Source: Prochloron sp965198675 (GTDB lineage Bacteria > Cyanobacteriota > Cyanobacteriia > Cyanobacteriales > Prochloraceae). From it: a stretch of DNA of 64,000 nt. Position numbers and translations under genes: made by a program. A model generated the notes under the pieces. The model made no database searches and was not told the origin of the DNA. It saw only the letters and a program-made list of their open reading frames with translations. Of this stretch, positions 18,072 through 27,161 are shown in pieces (the first letter of the stretch is position 1; every line of letters begins with the position of its first letter). The stretch spans positions 1,240,001 to 1,304,000 of the forward strand of contig OZ240666.1 in assembly GCA_965198675.1 (NCBI GenBank), in the 5' to 3' direction.

Positions 18072-19217
18072 TTGTTGTGCTTTTTGATATACCTTACCTT
18101 CTGTTAACAAGGAAGGGGCAATTATCACCTCAACCTGCTGCATTTCCTGGAGATTTTTTGCTCCCAGGGTACCCATACTTGTTTGTAACGCACCCAAAAG
18201 ATTATGGGTACCATCATCTAACTTCGCTGGACCCATGAGAATTTCTTTGATGGTTCCGGTAGTTCCTACTTTAATGCGGGTACCCCGAGGCAAAACTGGG
18301 CTGGGGGTGGCCATGCCCCAATGATAGTCTGTTCCAGGGGCTTCTTTTGCCCTGGCAATGGGTGAACCAATCATCACTGCATCTGCTCCGCAAGCAATAC
18401 ACTTACAAATATCCCCACCAGTAATAATACCTCCATCGGCAATTACCGGGATGTATTTTCCTGTCTGGAGTTGATAATGGTCTCGTGCAGCAGCACAGTC
18501 AGCTACAGCTGTTGCTTGGGGAACCCCCACTCCTAAGACACCGCGAGAAGTACAAGCAGCTCCTGGTCCAATACCGACGAGAACCCCCGCAGCCCCTGCT
18601 TTCATTAAGTTTAGGGCTACCTCATAGGTAACACAGTTGCCCAGAATGACTGGTATGGGCAAATCCTGGCAAAATTGAGTTAAATTTAGGGGTGTAGAGA
18701 ACTCAGGGGAGAGGTGAGCAGTAGAAACCACTGTTGCTTGTACAAATAATAAATCAGCTGAGGAGGAAGCCACTATCTCTGAGTATTTCATTGCTCCTGC
18801 TGGAGTTAAACTCACTGCTGCAATACCCCCAGACTCTTTAATTTCTCCAATACGTTTGATAATTAGTTCCGGTTTAATGGGTTCGGCGTATAGTTCCTGC
18901 ATTAGGGAGACAAATTCCGACTTGCCCACTGTAACAATCCGGTTTAAAATCGGTTCTGGGTCGGCATAACGAGTTTGAATTCCTTCTAAATTCAGAACTC
19001 CCATGGAACCTAGTTCTGAGAGCAAGACTGCCATTCCCACATCCACTACTCCATCCATGGCACTAGCTATAATGGGAATTTTCCGTTCAATTCCACCTAT
19101 TTGCCAGTGAGTATCAGTGAGAGATGGGTCTAAGGTACGCACTCCGGGGACAAGTGCAATTTCATCGATTCCGTAAGCTCGACGAGCTTTTTTACCCCGA
19201 CCTAATTGAATATCCAC
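18054..19217 (-). CDS. guaB3: IMP dehydrogenase-related protein, GuaB3 type
   Basis: 387 aa, shorter than canonical IMP dehydrogenase (~490) and lacking the CBS pair, as is usual for the GuaB3 branch in cyanobacteria and actinobacteria. The TIM-barrel active site is recognisable: IIASAMDGVVDVGMA, VILGNCVTYEVAL, GPGAACTSRGVLGVG with the catalytic-loop Cys, VIADGGIITGGDICKC and GADAVMIGSPIARAKEAPG. It probably acts in purine nucleotide interconversion; the exact reaction of GuaB3 is not settled by sequence. The ATG at 19215-19217 gives MDIQLGRGKKARRAYG, standard for the group. Confidence 0.9.
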   Translation of the reverse strand: MDIQLGRGKKARRAYGIDEIALVPGVRTLDPSLTDTHWQIGGIERKIPIIASAMDGVVDVGMAVLLSELGSMGVLNLEGIQTRYADPEPILNRIVTVGKSEFVSLMQELYAEPIKPELIIKRIGEIKESGGIAAVSLTPAGAMKYSEIVASSSADLLFVQATVVSTAHLSPEFSTPLNLTQFCQDLPIPVILGNCVTYEVALNLMKAGAAGVLVGIGPGAACTSRGVLGVGVPQATAVADCAAARDHYQLQTGKYIPVIADGGIITGGDICKCIACGADAVMIGSPIARAKEAPGTDYHWGMATPSPVLPRGTRIKVGTTGTIKEILMGPAKLDDGTHNLLGALQTSMGTLGAKNLQEMQQVEVIIAPSLLTEGKVYQKAQQLGMGK

Positions 19218-19388
19218 GCTAATACTAACCTTCGATGCAGCATTTTGCTAAGGTTATCAGATTTTTTGGTTTCACGTTGCTTTTGCACGGACTTAGCAAT
19301 CTTAATGCTATAGCTCTTGACATCCTCCCCACCCTTGCTGTCGCCTGCTCAGGCGCGGCTGCGCAGGAGCAGGGGGTGGGGATTCCCA

Positions 19389-19432
19389 ACCCACCCCCAA
19401 GGTCCCCCTCCTGGGAGGGGGTAGGGGTGGGT
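19389..19432. repeat. ACCCACCCC palindrome, copy 1 (in tnpB-1, 3' end)
   Basis: 44 bases with perfect 9-base inverted ends ACCCACCCC/GGGGTGGGT and centre CTCCTGGGAG. Related copies lie at 20649-20690 and 49156-49203. All three are inside tnpB sequences. Confidence 0.85.
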
Positions 19433-19816
19433 GGGTTTCTGTTTCTTTCCCCCGCCATCGATGATGCCGAGGGAATTTCGCAACTGCCATGCAAGAGCCT
19501 TGTCTATCGGGTCTTACGTTCGCTCCACAGACTGAAACGGCAAGCCCTGCCGCCAAAATATTCTTAGCTGCGTTGATATCTCGGTCGTGAGTACTACTAC
19601 ATTGAGAGCATTCCCATTCCCTAACGCTTAGTGGTAATTTATCTATTACGAAACCGCAGTTTCCACACCGCTTACTAGAGGGAAAAAAGCGGTCAATCTT
19701 AATCAACTCACGACCGTACCAATCACTCTTATACTCAAGTTGTCTGACCAATTCACTCCACCCTGCATCACTGATACTACGGGCAAGCGAACGGTTCTTG
19801 AATCGCGCCCACCGAG

Positions 19817-19905
19817 TAGACGCAAAGAAACGCAATTACACTCCTCCTGCGGTATAGCACCGTCTCTTCCCCATCATAAAGGCGTACTTTGCGTCTTTGC
19901 GTGAC
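19817..19905. repeat. Insertion with GACGCAAAG inverted ends inside tnpB-1
   Basis: Roughly 90 bases between the RuvC-II and zinc-ribbon parts of the tnpB, bounded by AGACGCAAAG on one side and CTTTGCGTCT on the other. It introduces residues foreign to the family and shifts the frame. CGCAAAG-type repeats also occur at about 23217, 51783 and 62793. Boundaries are approximate. Confidence 0.55.
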
Positions 19906-20648
19906 CATATTTCGTACTGCTAAATCTTCTACCACTATCGTTTGGTTTTCACAGATAAACTTGGTAGTTAGCTTGTGGAGAAAGTCTTTTCTGGCGTCTG
20001 CAATCTTTGCGTGAGCTTTAGCAACTTTTAATCTAGCTTTGTACCTGTTGTTGGAATCTAGCTTTTTTCTAGAAAGAGTTTTCTGGGCCGCTTTTAGTCT
20101 CTTGAATTTGTGGTTGAAATGCCGAGGGTTAGCTATCTTTTCTCCGTCACTAGTTGTGACTAAGGTAGTCAACCCAACATCTAACCCAATCTGCTTAGTT
20201 AACATAGGCATTGGTTTAACTGTAGGGTCATCTACCAGTATGGAAACAGACCATCGATTAGAAGGTTCCAATCTGACAAAAACAGTGGACGGTTCACACT
20301 CAGGAGGAATTTGTCTGCTCCAGATTATGTTGAGAGGTTGTTTGCATTTCGCTAATTTGAGTTGCCCGTCTTTCCATCTAAATGCTGAGGGTGTGAATTC
20401 TGCACAACCTCCATTCCTCTTCTTTTTAAATCGCGGGTATTTAGCTCGCTTTGCCCAAAAATTTATAAACGCAGTTTGCAGATGGCGTAGAGCTTGTTGG
20501 AGCGCCACAGCGCTAACTTCATTTAAAAAAGCCAACTCTTCTTGTTTCTTCCAACTAATCAGCATTGAGGACGTTTGCACGTATCCAATCCGTTCCTGCC
20601 TCTCAAACCAACCTTCTGTTCTCGCTGCCAAAGCTTTGTTGAAGACTA

Positions 20649-20690
20649 ACCCACCCCCATCCCCTCCTGGGAGGGGAGCGAGGGGTGGGT
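20649..20690. repeat. ACCCACCCC palindrome, copy 2 (in tnpB-1, 5' end)
   Basis: 42 bases, ACCCACCCC ... CCTCCTGGGAGG ... GGGGTGGGT. It separates MTQRAFRYRFYPDSDQELLL from VFNKALAARTEG, which are contiguous apart from a few residues in intact TnpB proteins. Confidence 0.85.
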
Positions 20691-20891
20691 CCGACGCAAA
20701 AGCAGCTCTTGGTCCGAATCAGGGTAAAACCTATATCTGAAGGCGCGTTGGGTCATTTTTAGGTAACTGTATTTCTTAAATCTTAACACAGATTTTGGAA
20801 ACTTGAGGCATTTAATTGGTACACTCGTAGCTAATTTTTTGGGCGCGCTATCCCTCCCCACCCCGTAAAACGCTGTCATATCGCGTTTTAC

Positions 20892-20958
20892 GTAGGATGC
20901 GTTAGCTGTCGTTAGAAGCAGCGTCCTAAATTAAAGGGGTTAGCGTAACGCATCCTAC
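20892..20958. repeat. GTAGGATGCGTTA inverted-end repeat, copy 1
   Basis: Perfect 13-base inverted ends GTAGGATGCGTTA/TAACGCATCCTAC enclosing about 40 bases. It overlaps the 3' end of the antitoxin-like gene at 20926. Other copies: 27812-27878 (inside the group II intron), 48215-48404 (complex) and 49824-49888. Confidence 0.85.
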
Positions 20959-21282
20959 GGGTGGGGTCTTCCGCGCGTTTGATAAAGCTTGCTTGGAACG
21001 ATTTTCGAGATATTGATTAAAAGTGATGTATTCCCCAGCCTCATATTCAGTCTGTACTGCCTTGATTTCAGCAATAGTTTGGGGATCCTCTTCATAGCTA
21101 GTTTCCTCTGCTGCAAAAATTTGCCGTTCCAGGAGTGCCAACAGCTTTTCTTTACTGTCTAAGTCGAGAGTGCTGATAGCTTCAATTAGGGATTCCATAA
21201 GATTTCCACCCGCTCCCCTGCTTCCACTAGCGATCGCCTGGAGCGAAACAGCAGAGAATGGAGCAATTGACCTTGTATTCAT
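20926..21282 (-). CDS. Antitoxin-like small protein
   Basis: 118 aa from the ATG at 21280-21282; the ATG at 21196-21198 (MESLIEAISTLDLDSKEKLL) is an alternative that fits the family core better. Residues around SLIEAISTLDLDSKEKLLAL and QTEYEAGEYITFNQYLENR resemble the antitoxin-like proteins common beside RelE/PIN toxins in cyanobacteria. No toxin gene follows. The C-terminal ~14 residues (PPVGCVTLTPLI) come from the GTAGGATGCGTTA repeat, so the native 3' end, and possibly a partner gene, was lost at a repeat insertion. Confidence 0.55.
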   Translation of the reverse strand: MNTRSIAPFSAVSLQAIASGSRGAGGNLMESLIEAISTLDLDSKEKLLALLERQIFAAEETSYEEDPQTIAEIKAVQTEYEAGEYITFNQYLENRSKQALSNARKTPPVGCVTLTPLI

Positions 21283-21364
21283 GATAGTATCTACTTGACT
21301 GAATTTCCTTTCATCCAGTATAACCCATCTCCCCACTTTTTGACTACCCCTAATCTCCCCATTT

Positions 21365-22546
21365 TTACATGTATTTTTTTAATGCTAAATTACTTATGCT
21401 TGGCCATGGTTGGTTGGATTGTCGGGCTATTGCTGCACAATCTTCGTATTCCGGTTGCACATTAATTATCTGTTTGTTGTTCCCTTCACCAACACTGGCC
21501 ACTTTCACTCTAATTTTACCATAAATAGTCTGGACTTCTTGGATTTCTCGCTCTAAAATAGTCCTAGATTGAATGCTGCGACGAATACCTAAGGTGGTGG
21601 TTTCTCGAAAGAGAATTGTTTCGCAAGTAGTTACTTGTTCAGGATAGCAGATAACTGTCAATAAGATACCAGAACGCCATTTTTTCATAGCGATACTTTG
21701 GGTAAATACATCCAGCACTCCTTCTTGTAACAGCTGTTCACAAGTATATGCTATACCTTGGGGGGAAAGGTCATCTATCTGGGTGGATAATACAACTATA
21801 GTTTCTTGATTTTTCTCCTCTACAGTCTCTCCTAACCACAGTCTCAGGATATTGGGTAGGGGTAGTTCTTTTGTTCCTGCTCCTAAACCAATAGTTTGGA
21901 GGTTCATGGGTGGTGGAGTACCGAAACTATCAGCAAGGGCAACGGCGATCGCAGCTCCAGTAGGAGTTACTATTTCTCCTTCCAGGTTGTTATTATAGAT
22001 TGGGACTTGACGAGTTTGCCACAATTGTAACACTGCGGGGACTGGAACAGGAAAGAGACCATGAGCTGTTTTAACAGTACCTCTCCCGGTGGGCATGGGT
22101 GAACAGTGTAGTTGGTGGATTTTGAGCCAGTCTAAACCTAAGCATGTACCCACAATATCTATAATAGCATCGACGGCTCCTACTTCGTGAAAATGAACCT
22201 GTTCTGGGGGGATACCGTGCACCCTTCCCTCAGCTTTTGCTAGTTGGTGAAAGACTTTTAAACTCCAAGCAGTTGCTTTTGGGGGTAGGAGTGCGGTGGT
22301 GATTAGTTGCTCTATTTCTGGTAAATGGCGTTGTGTGTTACTATCATGAGGTATCTCTACTTCTATTTTAGTTGCTCGCTGACCATTGCGGGTGACTTTT
22401 TTGCTGTTTAATTGATATGGGTCTTGGATATCTAATTTTTTGAGGTGCTCAATCAGGTATTCTAGAGGTACACCTGCATCTACTAGTGCTCCCAGACACA
22501 TATCTCCCGCAATTCCTGTGGGACATTCTAAATAACCTATTACCAT
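21365..22546 (-). CDS. larC: Nickel-pincer cofactor biosynthesis protein LarC (DUF111)
   Basis: 393 aa. LarC inserts nickel into the pyridinium dithio cofactor of lactate racemase-type enzymes. Family motifs: N-terminal YLECPTGIAGDMCLGAL, HFHEVGAVDAIIDIVG (about 119-134), GRGTVKTAHGLFPVPVP (about 155), and the C-terminal VVLSTQIDDLSPQGIAYTCE region. larB and larE are not adjacent, so the target enzyme in this organism is not evident. It is divergent from the Sua5-type gene with a 17-base gap. Confidence 0.88.
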   Translation of the reverse strand: MVIGYLECPTGIAGDMCLGALVDAGVPLEYLIEHLKKLDIQDPYQLNSKKVTRNGQRATKIEVEIPHDSNTQRHLPEIEQLITTALLPPKATAWSLKVFHQLAKAEGRVHGIPPEQVHFHEVGAVDAIIDIVGTCLGLDWLKIHQLHCSPMPTGRGTVKTAHGLFPVPVPAVLQLWQTRQVPIYNNNLEGEIVTPTGAAIAVALADSFGTPPPMNLQTIGLGAGTKELPLPNILRLWLGETVEEKNQETIVVLSTQIDDLSPQGIAYTCEQLLQEGVLDVFTQSIAMKKWRSGILLTVICYPEQVTTCETILFRETTTLGIRRSIQSRTILEREIQEVQTIYGKIRVKVASVGEGNNKQIINVQPEYEDCAAIARQSNQPWPSISNLALKKYM

Positions 22547-22563
22547 GGTAAACTGTCCTTATT

Positions 22564-23214
22564 ATGGCTACTTACTACTCTATCCACCCCGAGAACCCTC
22601 AGCAACGTTATATTGCTGATATTAGCAAGGCACTGAAAAAGGGGGCGATTATGCTCTATCCTACGGATACTGTCTATGCTATTGGTTGTGATTTATCTGT
22701 CAAACCCGCAGTACAACGGGTACGACAGTTGAAACAACTTTCTAATGATAAACCCCTCACCTTCCTCTGTAGTTCTCTGTCTAATATTGCCCAATACGCT
22801 AGGGTAACGGATTCAGCTTATCGTATTATGAAGCGTTTAATTCCCGGTCCCTATACTTTTTTGCTCCCCGCCACTAAATTAGTGCCAAAATTGGTCATGA
22901 GTCCGAAACGGAAAACTACGGGTATTCGGGTACCCGCTCCTCCAATTTGTCAAGCTTTGTTGAAAGCACTGGGTAACCCTGTTATCTCTACTTCTGCTCA
23001 TTTACCTGATAATAAGGGGGAGTTTCCTACTATAGGGGTCCAAAGCGCTCAATTATTTGATGCTCTGGAGGGGTTGGTGGATATTATTATCGATAATGGA
23101 GTAGAGTTGGGTTGGGAACTTTCTACTATTCTGGATTTTACCTCGGAAGAACCTATGGTGGCGCGGCAGGGTTTGGGTTGGGATTATGTGACCCAATGGT
23201 TGGCTTTGGAATAG
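22564..23214 (+). CDS. YrdC/Sua5-family protein, threonylcarbamoyl-AMP synthase-like
   Basis: 216 aa, close to the single-domain YciO/YrdC length and lacking the Sua5 C-terminal domain. The YrdC fold makes threonylcarbamoyl-AMP for tRNA t6A37. Motifs: MLYPTDTVYAIGCDL (about 30), KPLTFLCSSLSNIAQYA (about 62), IPGPYTFLLPAT, KTTGIRVPAPP and NPVISTSAHL. It could be YciO (unknown exact role) rather than the essential TsaC; this cannot be separated by eye. Confidence 0.85.
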   Translation: MATYYSIHPENPQQRYIADISKALKKGAIMLYPTDTVYAIGCDLSVKPAVQRVRQLKQLSNDKPLTFLCSSLSNIAQYARVTDSAYRIMKRLIPGPYTFLLPATKLVPKLVMSPKRKTTGIRVPAPPICQALLKALGNPVISTSAHLPDNKGEFPTIGVQSAQLFDALEGLVDIIIDNGVELGWELSTILDFTSEEPMVARQGLGWDYVTQWLALE

Positions 23215-23379
23215 GTTCGCGCAAAGGCGCAAAGGCGCAAAGTAAGAGTATGCTATTGTTATAACATAATAATGAATATAAGTTTCACTCTTATATGGTA
23301 CGAGGTTACTGCTATACTAGCTGCTTGATTGGTGAAAAATGTTCCCTCTTCGGGCTAATATAAACATCTTGCATGGCAA

Positions 23380-24498
23380 ATGAACACAGGAATTGACTTA
23401 CAAGGAAATTTTATCCAAACCCTCAAGGACATAGGACTGCCAGCTGGTGTGGCCAAAGCCTTGTGGATGCCTTTACCATTGTTTTTAATGCTGGTTACAG
23501 CCACCGTAGGGGTTTTAGTGGTGGTCTGGCTAGAACGAAAAATCTCAGCTGCCGCTCAACAAAGAATCGGTCCAGAATACGCTGGCCCCCTGGGAGTCTT
23601 GCAGCCAGTGGCAGATGGTGTGAAACTAGTTTTCAAAGAAGATACCATCTCCTCTAAATCAGATCGGTGGCTCTTTACCCTAGGCCCCGTTGTGGTAGTA
23701 CTTCCCGTATTTCTCTCCTACCTCATCGTTCCCTTTGGACAGAACTTGGTGATTACGGATTTAAATGTGGGCATCTTTCTCTGGATCGCCCTCTCCAGCA
23801 TTACTCCTATTGGTTTGCTCATGTCAGGTTATGCCTCCAACAACAAGTACTCTCTCCTAGGAGGTTTAAGGGCAGCTGCTCAGTCTATTAGCTACGAAAT
23901 ACCCCTAGCTTTTGCCGTACTGGCCATTGTAATGATGTCCAATAGCCTCAGCACCATTGACATCGTCCAACAGCAGTCAGGTTACGGGGTTCTGGGCTGG
24001 AACATTTGGCGTCAGCCTGTGGGTTTTATTATCTTCTGGATCGCCGCTCTTGCTGAGTGCGAACGGTTGCCCTTCGACCTCCCGGAAGCAGAAGAAGAAT
24101 TGGTGGCAGGATACCAAACGGAATATTCCGGGATGAAATTTGCCTTATTTTACCTGGGTTCTTATGTAAATCTGGTGCTCTCCGCTCTGATTTTTGCCAT
24201 TCTCTACTTAGGGGGCTGGTCCTCACCCATCCCCGTAGAGGGGTTAGCAGGACTGGTGGGAGTGGGGGAAACTACTCCCTGGTTGCAGGCGATCGCCGCA
24301 GCCATTGGCATTACAATGACAGTGCTGAAGGCTTACTTACTGGTCTTTCTAGCCATTCTCATGCGGTGGACAGTCCCCCGGGTTCGTATCGACCAACTGC
24401 TAAATTTAGGCTGGAAGTTCCTCCTCCCAGTATCCCTAGTGAACCTCCTCCTAACAGCAGCCCTCAAACTAACTTTTCCCTTTGCTTTTGGCGGCTAA
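23380..24498 (+). CDS. ndhA: NAD(P)H-quinone oxidoreductase subunit 1
   Basis: 372 aa, eight or so membrane helices. NdhA anchors the hydrophilic arm of thylakoid NDH-1 to the membrane and contributes to the plastoquinone site. Family signatures are present: WLERKISAAAQQRIGPEYAG (about 50-69), GVLQPVADGVKLVFKED, GLRAAAQSISYEIPLAF and ERLPFDLPEAEEELVAGYQT. First gene of ndhA-I-G-E; the 221-base gap to ndhI is filled with repeat DNA, unlike the tight I-G-E overlaps. Confidence 0.97.
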   Translation: MNTGIDLQGNFIQTLKDIGLPAGVAKALWMPLPLFLMLVTATVGVLVVVWLERKISAAAQQRIGPEYAGPLGVLQPVADGVKLVFKEDTISSKSDRWLFTLGPVVVVLPVFLSYLIVPFGQNLVITDLNVGIFLWIALSSITPIGLLMSGYASNNKYSLLGGLRAAAQSISYEIPLAFAVLAIVMMSNSLSTIDIVQQQSGYGVLGWNIWRQPVGFIIFWIAALAECERLPFDLPEAEEELVAGYQTEYSGMKFALFYLGSYVNLVLSALIFAILYLGGWSSPIPVEGLAGLVGVGETTPWLQAIAAAIGITMTVLKAYLLVFLAILMRWTVPRVRIDQLLNLGWKFLLPVSLVNLLLTAALKLTFPFAFGG

Positions 24499-24719
24499 TT
24501 TATAGCAGTGACCAGTGACCTCGTACCATGACAGTTCGTAGGGTGGGCAATGCCCACCAAGCCAGGAGAACAAAGTTTGGCATAAAAAATTTATTAATAC
24601 TATATATTAAGTTCATAAAACCTCTCTCTTCTCTTCCTCGGCGTCCTCTGCGTCTCTGCGGTTCCATCCTATGTTAACATCTGAATTACAGAGGCCCACT
24701 CTACCCTCTTCTCTTATCT
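24499..24719. repeat. Repeat DNA between ndhA and ndhI
   Basis: Contains a TCGTACCATGACAGTTCGTAGGG unit (split reading), a GGTGGGCAATGCCCACC palindrome, and an ~80-base stretch (24609-24689) that recurs almost exactly at 26416-26495 just after ndhE. The ndhI-G-E genes are thus bracketed by the same repeat. Confidence 0.75.
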
Positions 24720-25313
24720 ATGTTCAAAATTCTCAAACAAGTTAGCGATTACGCTAAAGAAAGTTTCTCCGCTGCTAAATACATTGGTCAGGGATTATCT
24801 GTTACCTTCGACCACATGCGTCGCCGACCGGTTACAGTACAATATCCCTACGAAAAACTGATTCCCTCCGAACGCTTTCGGGGCAGAATTCACTTCGAGT
24901 TTGACAAGTGTATTTCCTGCGAAGTCTGCGTTCGCGTTTGTCCCATTAACTTGCCCGTAGTGGATTGGGAATTTAATAAAAAAGCAAAAAAGAAAGAGCT
25001 GAAGCACTACAGCATCGATTTTGGAGTGTGTATCTTCTGCGGCAATTGTGTAGAATATTGTCCCACTAATTGCCTCTCCATGACGGAAGAATATGAACTA
25101 GCCTCCTACGACCGTCACGAACTCAACTATGATAATGTAGCTCTTGGACGTCTACCCTACAAAGTCACCGACGATGCCATGGTGAAGCCACTGCGAGAGT
25201 TTGGCTATCTGCCCAAAGGAGTTGTGGATCCCCATGACTTACCTGCTGGCAGTAAAAGAGCAGGTAAGCGTCCAGAAGAAATTATCAAGGCCGAGGAGAA
25301 TCAAAAAGCGTGA
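24720..25313 (+). CDS. ndhI: NAD(P)H-quinone oxidoreductase subunit I
   Basis: 197 aa ferredoxin-like subunit carrying two [4Fe-4S] clusters in the peripheral arm of NDH-1. Both CxxCxxCxxxCP motifs are intact: CISCEVCVRVCP (about 62-73) and CIFCGNCVEYCP (about 101-112). The stop overlaps the GTG start of ndhG by four bases, so translation is coupled. Confidence 0.97.
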   Translation: MFKILKQVSDYAKESFSAAKYIGQGLSVTFDHMRRRPVTVQYPYEKLIPSERFRGRIHFEFDKCISCEVCVRVCPINLPVVDWEFNKKAKKKELKHYSIDFGVCIFCGNCVEYCPTNCLSMTEEYELASYDRHELNYDNVALGRLPYKVTDDAMVKPLREFGYLPKGVVDPHDLPAGSKRAGKRPEEIIKAEENQKA

Positions 25314-25927
25314 ATTTAGCCCAAGGAGTGCAACTAATTTCATTTGTCATTCTAGCCCTTATGACCCTGGGAGCAGCTTTAGGTGTAGTGCTGCTGAGCA
25401 ATATTGTCTATTCTGCTTTTCTCTTAGGAGGGGTATTTATCAGCATTTCCGGCATTTATATCCTGCTCAATGCCGACTTTGTAGCAGCGGCACAAATTTT
25501 GATTTATGTCGGTGCAGTGAACGTGCTGATTTTATTCGCCATTATGTTAGTGAACAAGCGGGAAGACTTTCCTGCGGTCAATTCTGGGAATTGGATTAGG
25601 AAAGGAGCAACCGCTTTAGTCTGCTTCGGTTTATTTGTCCTCTTGGGAACTATGGTGTTAGTAACCCCTTGGTCCTTAGACCTTTCAGGAGCCATAGCCA
25701 ATACCGTCATCCCTATTGGCGAGCATTTCTTCAGCGACTTTCTCCTGCCCTTTGAATTAGCTTCTATCCTGCTATTAATAGCCATGGTGGGTGCCATTAT
25801 ACTCGCCCGACGGGATTTTATTCCCGAAGAGTCCTCCAAAGCGGAAACTCAAACACCAGTTTTGACTTTACCAGAACGTCCCCGAGAATTAGCATCAGTA
25901 GGTAGCAGTCAGAGAGAGGATTCATGA
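25310..25927 (+). CDS. ndhG: NAD(P)H-quinone oxidoreductase subunit 6
   Basis: 205 aa, five membrane helices, GTG start overlapping the ndhI stop (GTGA). The conserved YVGAVNVLILFAIMLVN element (about 65-81) is present. The C-terminal ~35 residues are hydrophilic. The stop overlaps the ndhE start (ATGA). Confidence 0.95.
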   Translation: MNLAQGVQLISFVILALMTLGAALGVVLLSNIVYSAFLLGGVFISISGIYILLNADFVAAAQILIYVGAVNVLILFAIMLVNKREDFPAVNSGNWIRKGATALVCFGLFVLLGTMVLVTPWSLDLSGAIANTVIPIGEHFFSDFLLPFELASILLLIAMVGAIILARRDFIPEESSKAETQTPVLTLPERPRELASVGSSQREDS

Positions 25928-26232
25928 TTCAACTGCAATGTTGTTTATTACTAGCCGCAGCCCTGTTCTGCATTGGGATCTACGGTTTGATTACCAGTCG
26001 CAATGCAGTGCGGGTGCTCATGTCCATTGAATTACTGCTAAATGCGGTGAATCTGAATTTAATGGCATTTTCTAATTTCACAGACCCAGCAGAGATTAAG
26101 GGTCAGATATTTACCGTGTTCGTGATTACTGTTGCAGCAGCAGAAGCAGCAGTGGGCTTGGCAATTATCTTAGCAATTTACCGCAACCGCAACACCATCG
26201 ATATGGAACAGTTTAATCTGCTCAAGTGGTAA
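25924..26232 (+). CDS. ndhE: NAD(P)H-quinone oxidoreductase subunit 4L
   Basis: 102 aa, three membrane helices, the NuoK homologue. Signatures: GIYGLITSRNAVRVLMSIEL (about 19-38, with the conserved Glu), LLNAVNLNLMAF and ITVAAAEAAVGLAIILAIYR (second conserved Glu). Last gene of ndhA-I-G-E. Confidence 0.97.
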   Translation: MIQLQCCLLLAAALFCIGIYGLITSRNAVRVLMSIELLLNAVNLNLMAFSNFTDPAEIKGQIFTVFVITVAAAEAAVGLAIILAIYRNRNTIDMEQFNLLKW

Positions 26233-26589
26233 AATTCCGTGTAGGGGCTGCGTCATCGACGTCGCCCTTCCCAGTTACCAGTTACCAGTTACCAGTTACC
26301 AGTGACCAGTTCGTAGGGTGGGCAATGCCCACCAAGCCAGTTCGTAGGGTGGGCAATGCCCACCAAGCCAGGATAACAAAGTTATTATTCAAGTAAATTA
26401 CTTAAGGTTAGGGAGAAGTTCATAAACCTCTCTCTTCTCTTCCTCTGCGTCCTCTGCGTCTCTGCGGTTCCATCCTATGTTAACATCTGAATTACGAGGT
26501 GCAAAGCGTAAAGCCCCCGTATTTTAATCGGGGGATATAAGCGCAAGCTGAATTTATTCAGCCGTAGTATAATCAAACGAGGAAATATC
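26233..26589. repeat. Repeat-filled gap after ndhE with a GC hairpin
   Basis: Holds CCAGTTACCAGTTACC heptamers, two GGTGGGCAATGCCCACC units (about 26318 and 26343), and the second copy (26416-26495) of the ~80-base repeat also found at 24609. At 26514-26534 a CCCCCG/CGGGGG hairpin could terminate the ndh operon or be a relic of an IS200/IS605 right end. The promoter for the exoprotein gene at 26590 must also be here. Confidence 0.6.
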
Positions 26590-27161
26590 ATGAAAAAACA
26601 ATTACCCAGTTCTTGGCGGCTAGTAAAAAACGTCAGTACTCTACTACTGCTCAGTCTTAGCATATCTTCTGGACCCATTTTCGCTCAAATGGTTCCCAAA
26701 GAGACGAAAATTGTTCCCGATGAGACATTACCTACTAATTCTCGTGTTACCCCGAATGGGAACACCTTCACCATTGATGCGGGAACCACAGCAGGAATCA
26801 ACCTCTTCCACAGTTTTCGGGAATTCACACTGTCAAATGGTATGACCGCCCATTTCAACAACTCCCAGGCGATTCAAAATATTATCACCCGGGTTACGGG
26901 AGGAAAAATATCCCATATTGACGGAATTCTACGCGCTAATGGTGCCGCAAACCTCTATCTTCTCAATCCCAGTGGCATCATCTTTGGTCCCAATGCCACA
27001 CTGAATATTGGCGGTTCTTTTTTAGGTAGTACGGCAGACAGACTCATCTGGAAAAATGGCAGTTTCGACGCTTCCAAACCCAATACTCCTCCCTTGCTGA
27101 TTATCGACGTACCCATTGGTCTGCAATTTGATAACCCAGGAACCATTCACGTACAAGATAA
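26590..27161 (+). CDS. Filamentous-haemagglutinin-type exoprotein, exon 1
   Basis: First 190 codons plus two bases of a two-partner-secretion-like exoprotein. A signal peptide (to about residue 33, ending SSGPIFAQ) is followed by the haemagglutination-activity domain: GTTAGINLFHSFREFTLSNG, then LRANGAANLYLLNPSGIIFG and LNIGGSFLGSTADRL. The frame breaks at 27162, exactly where a group II intron (GTGCGG) begins; unspliced translation would add DKCGSFPVKAAA and stop at 27195. With exon 2 (29847-31824) the total is 2550 bases, an 849-aa protein. It is predicted to be exported across the outer membrane by a TpsB partner, which is not in this window. Confidence 0.85.

Larger units (their letters stand above)
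19308..20756 (-). pseudogene. tnpB: TnpB of an IS200/IS605-type element, broken by repeat insertions
   Basis: Three fragments of one TnpB in different frames. The N-terminus is MTQRAFRYRFYPDSDQELLL from ATG 20754-20756. The middle, starting at about 20640, has QIGLDVGLTTLVTTSDG (RuvC Asp) and TIVVEDLAVRNMV (RuvC Glu). The C-terminus, from about 19835, has the zinc ribbon CGNC...CSQC and HDRDINAAKNIL (third RuvC acid). All catalytic residues survive; the breaks are caused by inserted repeats at 20649-20690 and about 19817-19905, with another at 19389-19432 in the 3' end. TnpB is an RNA-guided nuclease, and its guide RNA would normally come from the 3' end. No tnpA is present. Confidence 0.88.

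Noticed and set aside
19235..19567. 110-codon plus-strand frame near the tnpB-1 right end
   Set aside because: It crosses a palindromic repeat and is antisense to recognisable TnpB C-terminal sequence.
20039..20740. 233-codon plus-strand frame opposite tnpB-1
   Set aside because: Shadow of the tnpB middle fragment, which has RuvC motifs on the minus strand.
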